Source: DATAES01 sp963721305
GTDB lineage: Bacteria; Actinomycetota; Acidimicrobiia; Acidimicrobiales; JACDCH01
Direction: 5' to 3'
Assembly: GCA_963721305.1 (NCBI GenBank)
Contig: CAVRIR010000005.1
Location: forward strand, 434,001 to 498,000
Length of the DNA stretch: 64,000 bases
Of the stretch, positions 8,303 through 17,513 are shown piece after piece. Made by a program: the position numbers and the translations under genes. Positions within the stretch are counted from its first letter, which is position 1. Each line of letters opens with the position of its first letter. The notes under the pieces were generated by a model. That model ran no database searches and was not told where the DNA came from. It saw nothing but the letters and a program-made list of their open reading frames with translations.

Positions 8303-9637
8303 CTAGTCGGCCACGGCAAACAGTTGCCATGTACCGGGCACACCCCTCAACTCGTGTTCGCCGCGGTCGACGAACTCGATGCCTGAGCCCGCGACAAGGT
8401 CCACGACCGTCCGCGAGACCAGAACCTCACCGGGCGGGGCCAGCGATTCGATCCGCTTGCCGATCGTGACCGCGATGCCGCACACGTCGTCGTCGATCAA
8501 CTCGATCTCACCAGTATGCACACCCGTCCGGATCTCCACCCCCACCGGGCGGAGCGCGTCGCGGATCGCAACCGCGCACCGCACGGCACGAGCAGGTCCA
8601 TCGAAGCGAGCGAGGAAGGCATCGCCCATCGTGTTGATCTCGACGCCGCGGAAGTCCGCCAGCTGTCGGCGAACGGCGGCGTCGTGCCGCGCGATGAGAT
8701 CGCGCCAGCGCCGGTCGCCGAGGTCCACGGTGTGGCGCGTGGAGCCCACGACGTCGGTGAACAGGACCGTGGAAAGGACCCGGTCATGCGCAGCACGGGG
8801 ACGAGTACCGGTGAGGAACTCTTCGATCTCATCGCCGACACCGTCGATGTCCGCCGGTTCGAGCCCATTGGCGTTGCCCGCCAGTTCGACATAGCGGGCG
8901 CCGGTGATCGCGCCCGCCACGTAGCGCCCCACGCCGGCGGGGACGAGGACCGCGTCGGACCGATGCAGTACCAGTGTCGGCACCCGAATGGTGGGCAGTA
9001 CTGGGCGGAGGTCCATGCCCGCCCACATGCGCAACATCCCACTGAGCCCAGCCGGTCCCGCGTACATCCGAAACACGCGGGCGTAGAACCGTCGAGTCGT
9101 CTCGTCATCAGCACGGCTCGGGGCGAGCTGTTCGCGCAGAGCATCCAGCCCGACGCCTTCATGGGCTTCGCTGATCCACTTCTCGTACGTGTCGGCATCG
9201 ATGCCCCACGGATAGTCCGCCGCCCACAACACCCGAGGCGCAAGCATCCACGTCACCAATGCCCGGGTGCGATGCGGGAACGTCGCCGCGAACAACGCCC
9301 CGAGAACGGCGCCATCGAAGTTGCCCACGATCGCCGTCTGGGTCGACCCCACCGCGTCCAATACGGCAACGATGTCGTCCATCTGCTGTTCGAACGTCGG
9401 CATATCCAGGACACGGCCCGACAGGCCCGAGCCTCGCTTGTCGAACATGATCACACGCCCATAGCCCGCGAGCCGTCGCGTCAGTGCCCCCGCAACCGAC
9501 GTTTCCCAGCGCTGCTCCACGTCATTGGCGCTGAAGTTCGGAATGTAGATGATGTCGATCGGACCGTTACCACGAACACCGAACGCGATGTGGGCGTCAC
9601 CGCTGCGGGCGTACCGGGTCTCAGGCGCGGCATCCAT
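8303..9637 (-). CDS. Alpha/beta hydrolase fused to a class III nucleotidyl cyclase
   Basis: 444 residues. Residues about 1-265 form an alpha/beta hydrolase, with FDKRGSGLSG near 70-80 and a TAIVGNFDGA elbow where the usual nucleophile Ser is Asn or Asp. The hydrolase half may therefore be a sensor and not an enzyme. Residues about 280-440 are a cyclase domain, with metal-binding Asp in VLFTDVVGST and in NTMGDAFLARF. The transition-state Asn of the usual VNxAAR motif is replaced (VTIGKR), so activity may be altered. Mycobacteria and related actinobacteria carry similar fusions. The start is the ATG at 9637; a TTG lies one codon upstream. Confidence 0.85.
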   Translation of the reverse strand: MDAAPETRYARSGDAHIAFGVRGNGPIDIIYIPNFSANDVEQRWETSVAGALTRRLAGYGRVIMFDKRGSGLSGRVLDMPTFEQQMDDIVAVLDAVGSTQTAIVGNFDGAVLGALFAATFPHRTRALVTWMLAPRVLWAADYPWGIDADTYEKWISEAHEGVGLDALREQLAPSRADDETTRRFYARVFRMYAGPAGLSGMLRMWAGMDLRPVLPTIRVPTLVLHRSDAVLVPAGVGRYVAGAITGARYVELAGNANGLEPADIDGVGDEIEEFLTGTRPRAAHDRVLSTVLFTDVVGSTRHTVDLGDRRWRDLIARHDAAVRRQLADFRGVEINTMGDAFLARFDGPARAVRCAVAIRDALRPVGVEIRTGVHTGEIELIDDDVCGIAVTIGKRIESLAPPGEVLVSRTVVDLVAGSGIEFVDRGEHELRGVPGTWQLFAVAD

Positions 9638-9649
9638 CAACCACAGTCT

Positions 9650-10295
9650 CTACCACCGCACCTCCTCCAATGGGGTGCTCTGCCAACACGCAATCGTCAG
9701 AACAGCCTGAGCAGCGCGCTGAAGATCGGCTGAGGGTGCTGCGATGGCTGCCCGGTCGAGGTAGACCGCGGGGATGCGTGGAGCAACTGATCCGCAATTG
9801 GCGATGTTGACGTCGTTGTCGACGGACGAGCAGATCCCGTCGATCATCCGATCCGCAAGCGTGCTCGCCAGCTGAGGTCCATTCCGCCGGTGTTCGCCCA
9901 GATGGACCGCGAACAGCCGATATTTCGATGGTCGCAACCCACGCGATCTCCATCCCGATCTTCTATCGGGCAGATGCTCGGTGAAGAGATCAACCCGGCC
10001 GACGCCGATGCTGACAAGTGATGCGGTCGAGCAGCCGATCGCCGGTGGCCGCAAGGTTCCGAGACCACTCTTGGAGCTCTTTCCACAGGTCGCGGTCATC
10101 GGTCAGCCATTGGATCGCTGCCGTGCACCGTGCCGCGGTTTGTTGATCCCAGGTGCGGAGGTTCTCACTTGGCTGAGCCAGTCGTTCCGCCCAGACCTCG
10201 GCGGCCAGATCTGCCCTCTTCGCAATGTCGACGTACACATCGGTCCCAGGCCCGCGTCGCCTCGTTGACCGGATCGGCGCAGAACCAGGGTCATC
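9650..10295 (-). pseudogene. Possible decayed gene of unknown family
   Basis: No intact gene spans this roughly 650-base stretch. On the minus strand one frame encodes a protein-like helical segment (about 10240 down to 9995, e.g. DVYVDIAKRADLAAEVWAER). Another frame carries on as a second protein-like segment (about 9930 down to 9650, e.g. RMIDGICSSVDNDVNIANCG). The frame change near 9990 suggests a frameshifted gene. I do not recognise the family. It begins just beyond the hairpin at 10296-10322, so it has lost any obvious start. It could also be non-coding. Confidence 0.3.
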
Positions 10296-10322
10296 TGTTC
10301 CCGGACCCGAGGTCCGGGAACA
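10296..10322 (-). terminator. Hairpin terminator after the substrate-binding protein gene
   Basis: A perfect 12-bp stem, TGTTCCCGGACC (10296-10307) and GGTCCGGGAACA (10311-10322), has a 3-base loop. It starts 15 bases beyond the stop codon of the minus-strand gene ending at 10338. No U-tract follows. Confidence 0.75.
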
Positions 10323-10337
10323 CACGACCTCCATCCG

Positions 10338-11456
10338 TCACGTACCGACTTCGCACTCCTGCGGGTCGATGGAACCGAGGCTCTGCACCACTTCGAACGT
10401 CCCGCCTCGGGACTGTGCGATGTACATGTTCATGCGCACGTGGTGTTGACCGGGCACCATCTCGGCGGGTCCGCCGGGTCCTTGCGCGATCCGGGCGTGA
10501 TCGAGCGCCCTGATGACGTCGTCCTGGTCGAGCGAGCCGGCTTCGTTGACGGCTGCCTCCCAGAGCTTGAGTCCCCGATACAGCCCCGAGCACGCGCTAC
10601 CGGCGGTGAAGATCGCGCTGCCGGGGTAGAGCGCGTCGTACCGATTGATGAGCTCAGTGGTGAACGGATCCTTCACCTCCCGGTAGCAGTCGAGGCAGCC
10701 GTACAGGCCTTCGACGTGCTCGGCCGGCACCAAATTCAGGAAGTTCTCGTCGAAGTACGTGCACACGAGGTGCCCGCCCCGCGCCGCGAATCCGGCCTGG
10801 TGGAGCTGCTCGAGGAACGGCGTGAGCCCCGGCGGCACGATGGTGTTGAACACGACTTCGGCGCCCGTCGACATGATGTCTTCGACCGTGCGCTGGTAGT
10901 CCGTGTGATCGAGCGGGAAGTACTCCTCGCCGACGATCGATCCGCCGCGAGCCGTGACGACCTCGCGCACGCGCTTGTTCATCGTGAGCGGCCAGATGTA
11001 GTCGGCCGACGGCATGTAGAACTTCTTCGCGCCGGTCTGTTGCATCAGCCACGGGAAGAACGGGTCGACCTGCTGCGCTGGCACCGGACCCGTGCAGAAG
11101 ATCAGAGGATGACATTCCTGACCTTCGTACTGCTCGGGGTAGATGTAGAGCGTCTTGGCGTGATCGACGACCGGTCCCTTGATCGCCTGTCGCGTCGAGC
11201 TGTAGATGCCACCGAGGACGACGTCGACTCTCGAGTCGTCGACGAGCTTCGCCGCGACGGCCTCCGCGACCGTGTCGTCGGTGGCGCTGTCCTCGACGAA
11301 CAACTCCACCGGACGGCCGAGCAGACCACCCCGTGCGTTGATGTCGTCGATCACCATGTTGGCGACGTTGACATTGGCGATCCCCATGAACGACAGGGGG
11401 CCGGACTGATCGGTCACGACGCCGACGCGTGCGGGCCGGTTGCTGTTGGTGGTCAT
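10338..11456 (-). CDS. Amide/urea-type ABC substrate-binding protein without signal peptide
   Basis: 372 residues of the Peripla_BP_6 type I fold, closest in style to the UrtA/FmdD/AmiC group. Evidence is the N-terminal strand RVGVVTDQSGPLSFMG, GGIYSSTRQAIKGP, YIYPEQYEGQECHP, and the ADYIWPLTMNK hinge region. It starts directly in the fold with no signal peptide or lipobox, and no permease or ATPase gene is adjacent. A cytosolic AmiC-like ligand sensor is therefore a reasonable alternative to a transporter component. It follows the small gene at 11739 in the same operon and ends at a strong hairpin. Confidence 0.85.
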   Translation of the reverse strand: MTTNSNRPARVGVVTDQSGPLSFMGIANVNVANMVIDDINARGGLLGRPVELFVEDSATDDTVAEAVAAKLVDDSRVDVVLGGIYSSTRQAIKGPVVDHAKTLYIYPEQYEGQECHPLIFCTGPVPAQQVDPFFPWLMQQTGAKKFYMPSADYIWPLTMNKRVREVVTARGGSIVGEEYFPLDHTDYQRTVEDIMSTGAEVVFNTIVPPGLTPFLEQLHQAGFAARGGHLVCTYFDENFLNLVPAEHVEGLYGCLDCYREVKDPFTTELINRYDALYPGSAIFTAGSACSGLYRGLKLWEAAVNEAGSLDQDDVIRALDHARIAQGPGGPAEMVPGQHHVRMNMYIAQSRGGTFEVVQSLGSIDPQECEVGT

Positions 11457-11465
11457 CGCCGTCCC

Positions 11466-11739
11466 CTAGGCCCGGTACGTGCCGAGCAACAGCCGCGGCC
11501 TCCGGCTTGGCGAGGTGTCCGGCGTCCTTCAGGATCGGCGGAACCTCGGGGTCGGACACGAAGTCCGTCCAGCCCTGCTCGTCCCAGTCGAAGATCGCCC
11601 ACACCCGGTTCTCTTCGGTCGGGTCACGGAACACCGTCGAACCCTTCGAGCCGTGCACGGCGCGCTTCTCGGCACCGTGCTCGCCGAACACCTTCAGGAA
11701 CTGGTCCACGTTCGCGACTGTCGTCGTTGCCAGAATCAT
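11466..11739 (-). CDS. Small dimeric alpha/beta-barrel-like protein, frameshifted near its 3' end
   Basis: About 90 residues from an ATG at 11739 with AGAGGGAGA upstream. The sequence (MILATTTVANVDQFLKVFGE at the N-terminus, then VWAIFDWDEQGWTDFVSDPE) resembles small ferredoxin-like-fold proteins related to antibiotic-biosynthesis monooxygenases, without clear catalytic residues. The literal frame stays open into the next gene. Dropping one base near 11485 gives a normal end (ARTYRA, stop at 11466-11468), nine bases before the next ATG. The length from start to that stop is 3n+1, consistent with one extra base. It is probably co-transcribed with the binding-protein gene. Confidence 0.65.
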
Positions 11740-11836
11740 CGCGGTTCTCCCTCTGATCGTTTGATCTGCGCAGCCCGTTTTGGCTGGCGAGGTCGATTCT
11801 CCGGATCTGCCCCGCACACGGCATCGGTAGAGCTAC

Positions 11837-14731
11837 CTATTTCGCTTCGACGACCTCGTGGGTAACGGCCCAACGGGTTGCGGCGGCACGCCCCGAGACA
11901 CCGATCTTCGTGTACACGTGCTGAATGTGGTGTTCGGCCGTGCGCGTCGAGATGAACAGCTGCGTCGCGATCTCGCGAGCGGTGAAGCCGTCGGCGACGA
12001 GGCGCAAGACCTCCACCTCACGACGGCTCAGGCCGCCGGGCCGCGCTTGCCGCCAGATGGGGCTCCGGCGAGCGAGCTCGATCTGCTGCTGCGCGTAGGC
12101 GGCTGCGTCGTTCAGGTCCAGCGCGGAACCGGCCAGCGCGAGTTCTTCCGCCCGCTTGGCGCCGAGCCGGCGCGTGAGGCGCTGGCCGAGATCGCTCAAT
12201 CCCGGTACGTGGTGCGCGCTCGAGGCTTCGCGCGAGATCGCCGCGAGCAATGTCGCGGCGGGCTCCGGACGATCGAGGTGCTCGAAGAGCGCCGGGGTGC
12301 TGGCAAGCGTGATGATCAGCTGCGGGACGTTGCCGGCGCGGTGGAACTCGGCGATCGCCTCGGCGAAGAGCGTCAACGCGGTTTCCGGTTCGCCGTCCGA
12401 AGTGTGCATGCGTGCGGCGTCACGCGCGAGGAAACCCTCGAAGAACTGGACTCGATGCTCGCGCACGAAGGCGATGCCTTCGTCCCAAGCCGCGAGCGCG
12501 CGCTGCGGATCCGTCCGCGAGAAGGCCATGCCCGCGATCCACAGCGCATAGGAGATCCAGTATGGGTTACCGAGGTCGCGGGCCGCCGCCACCGACTCCT
12601 CTGCAAGCTCGAGTGCCTCGGCCACTCGTCCGCTCGACTGCAAGCCATCCACGTACGACGCGAGGCCGTAGCCGCGCGCCTTTCCGTAGCGGTCCGCTAC
12701 CTCGCCGGTGAGCTCGACGTAGCGATCGAGGTTGCCGCAGTACACCTCGCAGAGCGCCTCGATGAACGAGGCGTACCCGGGCTCGCACGAGTCATAGTGC
12801 GGATCCGTCTCGAGTTCGGTCGCTCGGTGTGCATTCGCACGTGCGGCCTCGGCCCGCCCTGCGAAGCAGGCGTAGCCCGCGGCCGTGTACAAGCGCGGAA
12901 GACGCGCCGCGTCCGCCGCAGTCGCGGCGTCGAGCAGCTCCTCGGCCCATGCCAGCGTTTCGAACAGCTGGATCGAGAAGCCCATCAATGCCGCATGCGC
13001 GGCAATGTCGGTCGCGACGTCTATGTCGCCTCGCCCTGAGCTCCATCGGAAGCCGGACCGTAGGTTGCCGAGCTCGATCTCCACCCAGTCGACGGCGTCG
13101 CGCCACCCGGGACCGTCCCATCGCTCCCATCGCCTCGACGACTCGTGGCCGAAATGAGCGGCGTGGCGATCGCGGACCTGTTCGAGCGCGCCTGCCTCGA
13201 CGAGACAGTCCTCTGCGAACTGCCGGATCGTCTCGAACAAGCTGTACCGCGTGCGCGGTGCGCTGTGGTGGGCGACCACGAGCGACTTGCGCACGAGCGA
13301 GTCGAGCAGTCCGAGGATCTCGACCTCGTCGGCGTTCTCAGCGATTGCGCACAGGCTCGTCAGATCGAACCCGCCCGCGAAGGCCGCCGCCACGCGCAGC
13401 AGATCACGCTCGTCGCCGGTCAGCAGGTCATAGGACCAGGCCACCGCGTGGTGCAGGGTCTGTTGCCGGTCCGGCGCCGGTTCTGGTCCCTTCAACAGAC
13501 GGAATCGGTCGGCAAGTCGATCCCTGACGTCCCGCGCACTCATCGCGGCCATCCGCGCTGCCGCCAGTTCGATGCCGAGCGGCAAGGCGTCGAGCACGTC
13601 GCAGATCTCGATGACAGCAGCGGCCGTGTCAGGATCCTCGAGCCCGAAGTCCGCCCGGACGGCCCGCGCTCGGTCGACGAACAGCGTGACCGCGTCGGAC
13701 GCCGGGCCACCTTCGAGGGCCAAGGGCGAAACGACGACAACCGTCTCTCCGGCGACGCCCAATGACTCGCGGGAGGTCGCGAGGATCTTCGCGTTCCCGG
13801 GGCGACGCAGGATGGCGGTGAGGGCCCCTGCCGCCGCGACCAGCACGTGCTCGCAGTTGTCGGCGACGAGCAGCAGCCTCTGGCTTGCAAGCGACTCGGC
13901 CACGGTGTCGATCAGCGCGGCGTTGACCTGCGGCGTGATGCCCAGCGTCGTTGCGATGGCGGCGGTCACCGCGTCCCCGTCACCGATCGGTGCGAGCTCG
14001 ACCACCCAGACGCCGTCCGGGAAGTCACCCGCGAGCTCGGCGCCCACCTCGAGCGCCAGCCTCGTCTTGCCGACACCACCGACGCCGCTCAACGTGACGA
14101 GCCGGTTCGATCGCACGCGCTCTGCAACGTCGGCGACGAGATGTTCGCGGCCGACGAACGTGGTCAGCTGTTGCGGCAGGTTGCCCGCCAAGTGATCGAC
14201 GTTTCGCAGGACGGGGAACTCTGATCGCAGTCCGTCCGCGACGATCTGGTACACCGTCGTTCGACCGCGCAGCCCGCGCAGCCGATGCTCACCGAGCGGT
14301 CGCAACTGCACGCGGTCCGGCAGCAGGACCTCGGTCGCATCGGAGATGACGACCTGGCCGCCGTGCGCGAGCGACATCAGCCGCGCCGCACGATTCACGT
14401 CGGTTCCGAAGTAGTTCCCGTCGCGCTCGGTCGCCTCGCCGGTGTGCAATCCCATCCGGACCCGGAACGGAATCACGGCTTGCGCGAGCAACTGCTGCGC
14501 CGCGACTGCCGCGCCGGCCGCATCCGCTGCAGTCGAGAACGCCGCACAGAAGCCGTCCCCGCCGGTCGCGAACACGTAGCCGCCGTGACTCTCGATGGCG
14601 TCGCGCACGATCGCGTCGTGTACCTGCAGGGCTGCCGCCATCCCCGCCGGCGCGTCCTCCCATGGTCGAGTCGAATCCTCGGTGTCGGTGAACAGGAAGG
14701 TCACCGTGCCCTGCGGCAGGCGCCGCGACAT
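11837..14731 (-). CDS. Class III cyclase / NB-ARC-type ATPase / LuxR-HTH regulator
   Basis: 964 residues. The N-terminal cyclase domain (about 5-165) has FLFTDTEDST and TGGDGFCAAF metal Asp motifs and an intact NRAARL motif. An STAND-type NTPase follows, with SGVGGVGKTRLA as Walker A and LLLVADNCEHVL as Walker B. Next come TPR-like helices. A LuxR-type helix-turn-helix closes the protein (LSRREVEVLRLVADGFTARE onward). This is a one-protein signalling regulator that should bind DNA through the HTH. The start is the ATG at 14731, eight bases after the stop of the upstream DinB-like gene, so translation is probably coupled; an upstream in-frame ATG at 14854 lies inside that gene. Confidence 0.9.
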   Translation of the reverse strand: MSRRLPQGTVTFLFTDTEDSTRPWEDAPAGMAAALQVHDAIVRDAIESHGGYVFATGGDGFCAAFSTAADAAGAAVAAQQLLAQAVIPFRVRMGLHTGEATERDGNYFGTDVNRAARLMSLAHGGQVVISDATEVLLPDRVQLRPLGEHRLRGLRGRTTVYQIVADGLRSEFPVLRNVDHLAGNLPQQLTTFVGREHLVADVAERVRSNRLVTLSGVGGVGKTRLALEVGAELAGDFPDGVWVVELAPIGDGDAVTAAIATTLGITPQVNAALIDTVAESLASQRLLLVADNCEHVLVAAAGALTAILRRPGNAKILATSRESLGVAGETVVVVSPLALEGGPASDAVTLFVDRARAVRADFGLEDPDTAAAVIEICDVLDALPLGIELAAARMAAMSARDVRDRLADRFRLLKGPEPAPDRQQTLHHAVAWSYDLLTGDERDLLRVAAAFAGGFDLTSLCAIAENADEVEILGLLDSLVRKSLVVAHHSAPRTRYSLFETIRQFAEDCLVEAGALEQVRDRHAAHFGHESSRRWERWDGPGWRDAVDWVEIELGNLRSGFRWSSGRGDIDVATDIAAHAALMGFSIQLFETLAWAEELLDAATAADAARLPRLYTAAGYACFAGRAEAARANAHRATELETDPHYDSCEPGYASFIEALCEVYCGNLDRYVELTGEVADRYGKARGYGLASYVDGLQSSGRVAEALELAEESVAAARDLGNPYWISYALWIAGMAFSRTDPQRALAAWDEGIAFVREHRVQFFEGFLARDAARMHTSDGEPETALTLFAEAIAEFHRAGNVPQLIITLASTPALFEHLDRPEPAATLLAAISREASSAHHVPGLSDLGQRLTRRLGAKRAEELALAGSALDLNDAAAYAQQQIELARRSPIWRQARPGGLSRREVEVLRLVADGFTAREIATQLFISTRTAEHHIQHVYTKIGVSGRAAATRWAVTHEVVEAK

Positions 14732-14739
14732 GTGCGGTG

Positions 14740-15312
14740 CTACCGGCGGGGGCTCCGTCCGGCCGAGGCCACCAAGCGCTCCGTGACCGACGCATCGGAC
14801 GGAGGCTCGGTCGCCGGCCGGATCAGTCCCGCCGCTCGGGCGGCGTCGTTGCACGTCGCCTCCACCACACCAGAGATCGCCGGCAGGGCGTCAGCACTGA
14901 ACTCGATCGGACGACCGACACTGGCCGAGAGGTCCCACGCGTGGAGGATCGCGTCAACGGTCGAGAAGTTGATGACGACAGTCCCGGGCAGCTCACCGAA
15001 CGGCGTCGAATGCACCGCCTCCAGGACGCCGTCCGTGCGCCACAGCACCAGCGCGCGCTCGATGACCTCGTCGGCAACAGGTGCGAGATCGCCTTCGATC
15101 GGAACCGCACCCATCGTGTCATCGACCGAAACCAGCTCCTGGCCCGTGACCAAACTCGCCCACAACAGCTGGTTGTTCAGCGCGTGGCTCGCCAGCCGGC
15201 GTACGGTCCACGGCTCACAGTTCGAGACGGCATCCATCTCCGCGTCGTCGAGGGCGGTCACCACTGCACAGAGCTCGCCCAACGAGTATTCGAGTGTCGC
15301 CAACTGATCCAT
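14740..15312 (-). CDS. TIGR03086-type DinB-like metal-binding protein
   Basis: 190 residues from the ATG at 15312. A four-helix DinB/maleylpyruvate-isomerase-like domain is indicated by SNCEPWTVRRLASHALNN (metal-ligand His), TPFGELPGTVVINFSTVDAI and LHAWDLSASVGRP. The late HxWD motif is typical of TIGR03086 proteins of actinobacteria, thought to use mycothiol or bind a divalent metal; function is unassigned. It precedes and nearly abuts the cyclase/LuxR gene (8-base gap), forming a two-gene operon. The frame continues upstream to 16083 without protein-like sequence, so the internal ATG is the better start. Confidence 0.8.
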   Translation of the reverse strand: MDQLATLEYSLGELCAVVTALDDAEMDAVSNCEPWTVRRLASHALNNQLLWASLVTGQELVSVDDTMGAVPIEGDLAPVADEVIERALVLWRTDGVLEAVHSTPFGELPGTVVINFSTVDAILHAWDLSASVGRPIEFSADALPAISGVVEATCNDAARAAGLIRPATEPPSDASVTERLVASAGRSPRR

Positions 15313-15351
15313 GGCCGTCCGATCCCTCCCGGCGTCGGACGATACTCCGAT

Positions 15352-15375
15352 GGGTGGGAAAGCCGGGCCCCACCC
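15352..15375. repeat. Inverted repeat in the divergent promoter region
   Basis: GGGTGGG (15352-15358) and CCCACCC (15369-15375) form a 7-bp perfect stem with a 10-base loop. It lies 40 bases upstream of the 15312 start and between divergent genes. It is either an operator or a leader hairpin. Confidence 0.35.
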
Positions 15376-15494
15376 GGTCTCCAACCGTTCGCGGCTGTGA
15401 TGAGAGCCGGGGTCGCGGTGTACCAGCGACAGGACCCGGATCGTAGGTCGACCTGACCGGCCCTTTACGCTCGAACCTTTCGAAGGGGGACGAC

Positions 15495-16406
15495 GTGCGG
15501 CTGCTCTACATCGACATCGACACGTTACGAGCCGACCAACTCGGCTGCGCCGGCTACCACCGGAACGCGACCCCCAACATCGACGCACTGGCGAGCGGGC
15601 CGACCAGGTCCTGCTCGGCGCGCTCGACTGGCTCGACCGCCGCGGTCGCGCCGAGGCTGGTTCTTGCACGTGCACCTGTGGGACCCCCACACGCCGTACA
15701 ACACGCCGGCCTACTACGGGAACCCGTTCGAGGGCGACCCGCCACCGGCGTGGCACACCGAGGACGTCCGTGCTCGGAACTGGGAGCTCGCCGGACCGCA
15801 CTCGGCGCAGGAGCCATGGGGGTTCAAGCCCGACGAAGGGGGGGATCCGCCACCCCGCCAGCCGTGGCAGGCGGCGTCGATGGAGGACGTGAAGGCGATC
15901 TTCGATGGCTACGACGTCGGCGTCCGGTACGCAGACGACGCCGTCGGCAGCGTGGTGTCGAAGCTCGACGACCTCGGCGTGGTCGACGACACCGCAGTGC
16001 TGATCAGCAGCGACCACGGCGAAGCCTTCGGTGAGCTCGGCGTTTACGCGGACCATCAAGCCGCCGACGAGCCGACGTGTCACATTCCCGCCATTCTCCG
16101 GTGGCCCGGCGTCGGGCCGCTGGGAACGAGGAGATGCTCTTCGACATCAGCGCAGGTCGGCACGAGACCACCGATCTAGCCACCTCCGAACCAGGCTTGG
16201 TCAAGCACGCCTCAGAGAAGCTCGACGAGTGGACGACGAATGAGCTGGCCCGATCAGGGCAGAAGGACCCGTTCGACGTCGTGCGACGCGAAGGCGGCCC
16301 GTACCACGTCCGCCGCCACCTCCGTCCCTATCTCGACCGGCTGGATGCGACCGGCCGCGAGCGCTGGGCCGAGGTCCTCCGAGAGCGCCACGAGTCGGAA
16401 CTCTGA
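15495..16406 (+). pseudogene. Sulfatase, decayed (two internal deletions, frame changes)
   Basis: Sulfatase pieces lie in order but in three frames. The N-terminus (RLLYIDIDTLRADQLGCAGY, NIDALAS) starts at a GTG with AAGGGGG upstream. A short piece DQVLLGALDWLDRRG follows in a second frame. WFLHVHLWDPHTPY through DHGEAFGELGVYADHQAADE is in a third. NEEMLFDISAGRHETTDLA to the end returns to the first. Between pieces one and two the segment that should hold the formylglycine C/SxPxR motif is missing, and a second deletion near 16120 removes the region before the C-terminal strand. About 300 of an expected 480 or so residues remain. Without the formylglycine site it cannot be an active sulfatase. 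Confidence 0.85.
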
Positions 16407-16434
16407 CGCCCGGCGCGCGACCCCAACATGCGGG

Positions 16435-17442
16435 TCAGGAACTTTCGCGAACAACCACCCCGCCTTCCCCAAGACGACTTCCGCCGCGCCCCGCGATGGC
16501 GGCGACCATCCCCACAGTCAGCGGCAGCCAGTACGACACCAACCGGTACGCCAAGGTTGCGAGCGTCGCGGCCCCGCTCGGGAGACCCGCCCAGACCAGG
16601 GTCACGGCCAGGCCTGCCTCGACGAAGCCGAGGCCTCCCGGCGTGATCGGGATCATGGCGAGAACGGACGCCGCGACGTACGCCAGCAGAAGAGGAACCG
16701 ACTCGACCCGCACGCCAGTCGCAGCCACCGCGGCCACCAGCGCGAAGTAGTCGAAGGCCCACTTCGCGATCACCGCGACCAACGCCCACGGCCACTTGGC
16801 ACCGAGCGCCGTTCGCACCCGATCTCGCTGCTCGATCACACGTTCCGGCAAGTCGGTCGAGGGCGGCCTGCGCCGGTGGACGTGATTCAACGTCCATCGC
16901 GCGGCGCGGGCCACGGTGCGGAGCAGGCCGTCGGTCGTGAACGCCACCAGCCCGATCACGAGCATGAGGACGAACACACCGCTGCCGACCCACGCGGCAC
17001 GTTCCAGGCGGCCGTCGATCCCGCCGAGGTGCAACATCAGCGGCACGGACAGGGCGGACAGACCGAACAGTGCGGTCGTGGACAGCAACGACGATGCGGC
17101 CAGGCCCGACACGACACGGCTCGGATCCTCGCCGCCTTTCACCATGAACGAGTACTGAAGCGGACCTCCCACCGCGGCGCCGCCTGGAACAATCGAGCTC
17201 ACGGCGTTGCCGGCGAGTTGTGACACGGCGATGAGCGACCACCGTCGACTGGAGGTCGAGATGCCGATCAGCAGCCACACGCACACGAAACTCGCCAGCT
17301 CGAGCAGAACCATGACGACGAACCAGATCGGCCGGATCTTCGAGAGCTGGTCGTACGAGCCCAGCACGCCGACTAGTGCCGGCCACGCGAAGTAGAGGCC
17401 TACGGCCGCGAGCACGAGACGAACGATTCGGGCGCGCACCAC
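16435..17442 (-). CDS. Lysylphosphatidylglycerol-synthase-type flippase-like membrane protein (YbhN/AglD family)
   Basis: 335 residues with about eight membrane helices. Family marks include NAVSSIVPGGAAVGGPLQY (the characteristic P-G-G-x-x-x-G segment) and ITPGGLGFVEAGLAVTLVWA near the C-terminus. Such proteins share the transmembrane domain of MprF but lack the synthase domain; many are proposed lipid or glycolipid translocators or partners of glycosyltransferases. No glycosyltransferase lies nearby. The likely start is a GTG at 17442, with another GTG one codon downstream. The 3' end faces the sulfatase remnant. Confidence 0.85.
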   Translation of the reverse strand: MVRARIVRLVLAAVGLYFAWPALVGVLGSYDQLSKIRPIWFVVMVLLELASFVCVWLLIGISTSSRRWSLIAVSQLAGNAVSSIVPGGAAVGGPLQYSFMVKGGEDPSRVVSGLAASSLLSTTALFGLSALSVPLMLHLGGIDGRLERAAWVGSGVFVLMLVIGLVAFTTDGLLRTVARAARWTLNHVHRRRPPSTDLPERVIEQRDRVRTALGAKWPWALVAVIAKWAFDYFALVAAVAATGVRVESVPLLLAYVAASVLAMIPITPGGLGFVEAGLAVTLVWAGLPSGAATLATLAYRLVSYWLPLTVGMVAAIAGRGGSRLGEGGVVVRESS

Positions 17443-17513
17443 TCCGACCGTAGGCGGCCGACGGCGAGCGCTGGGACCTCGGGTCTTGGATTACTGCGGT
17501 CGCTCTGCGCGAG

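Noticed and set aside
10440..11756. A 438-codon frame antisense to the substrate-binding protein
   Set aside because: Shadow composition and no motifs; the minus-strand protein is a clear binding-protein fold.
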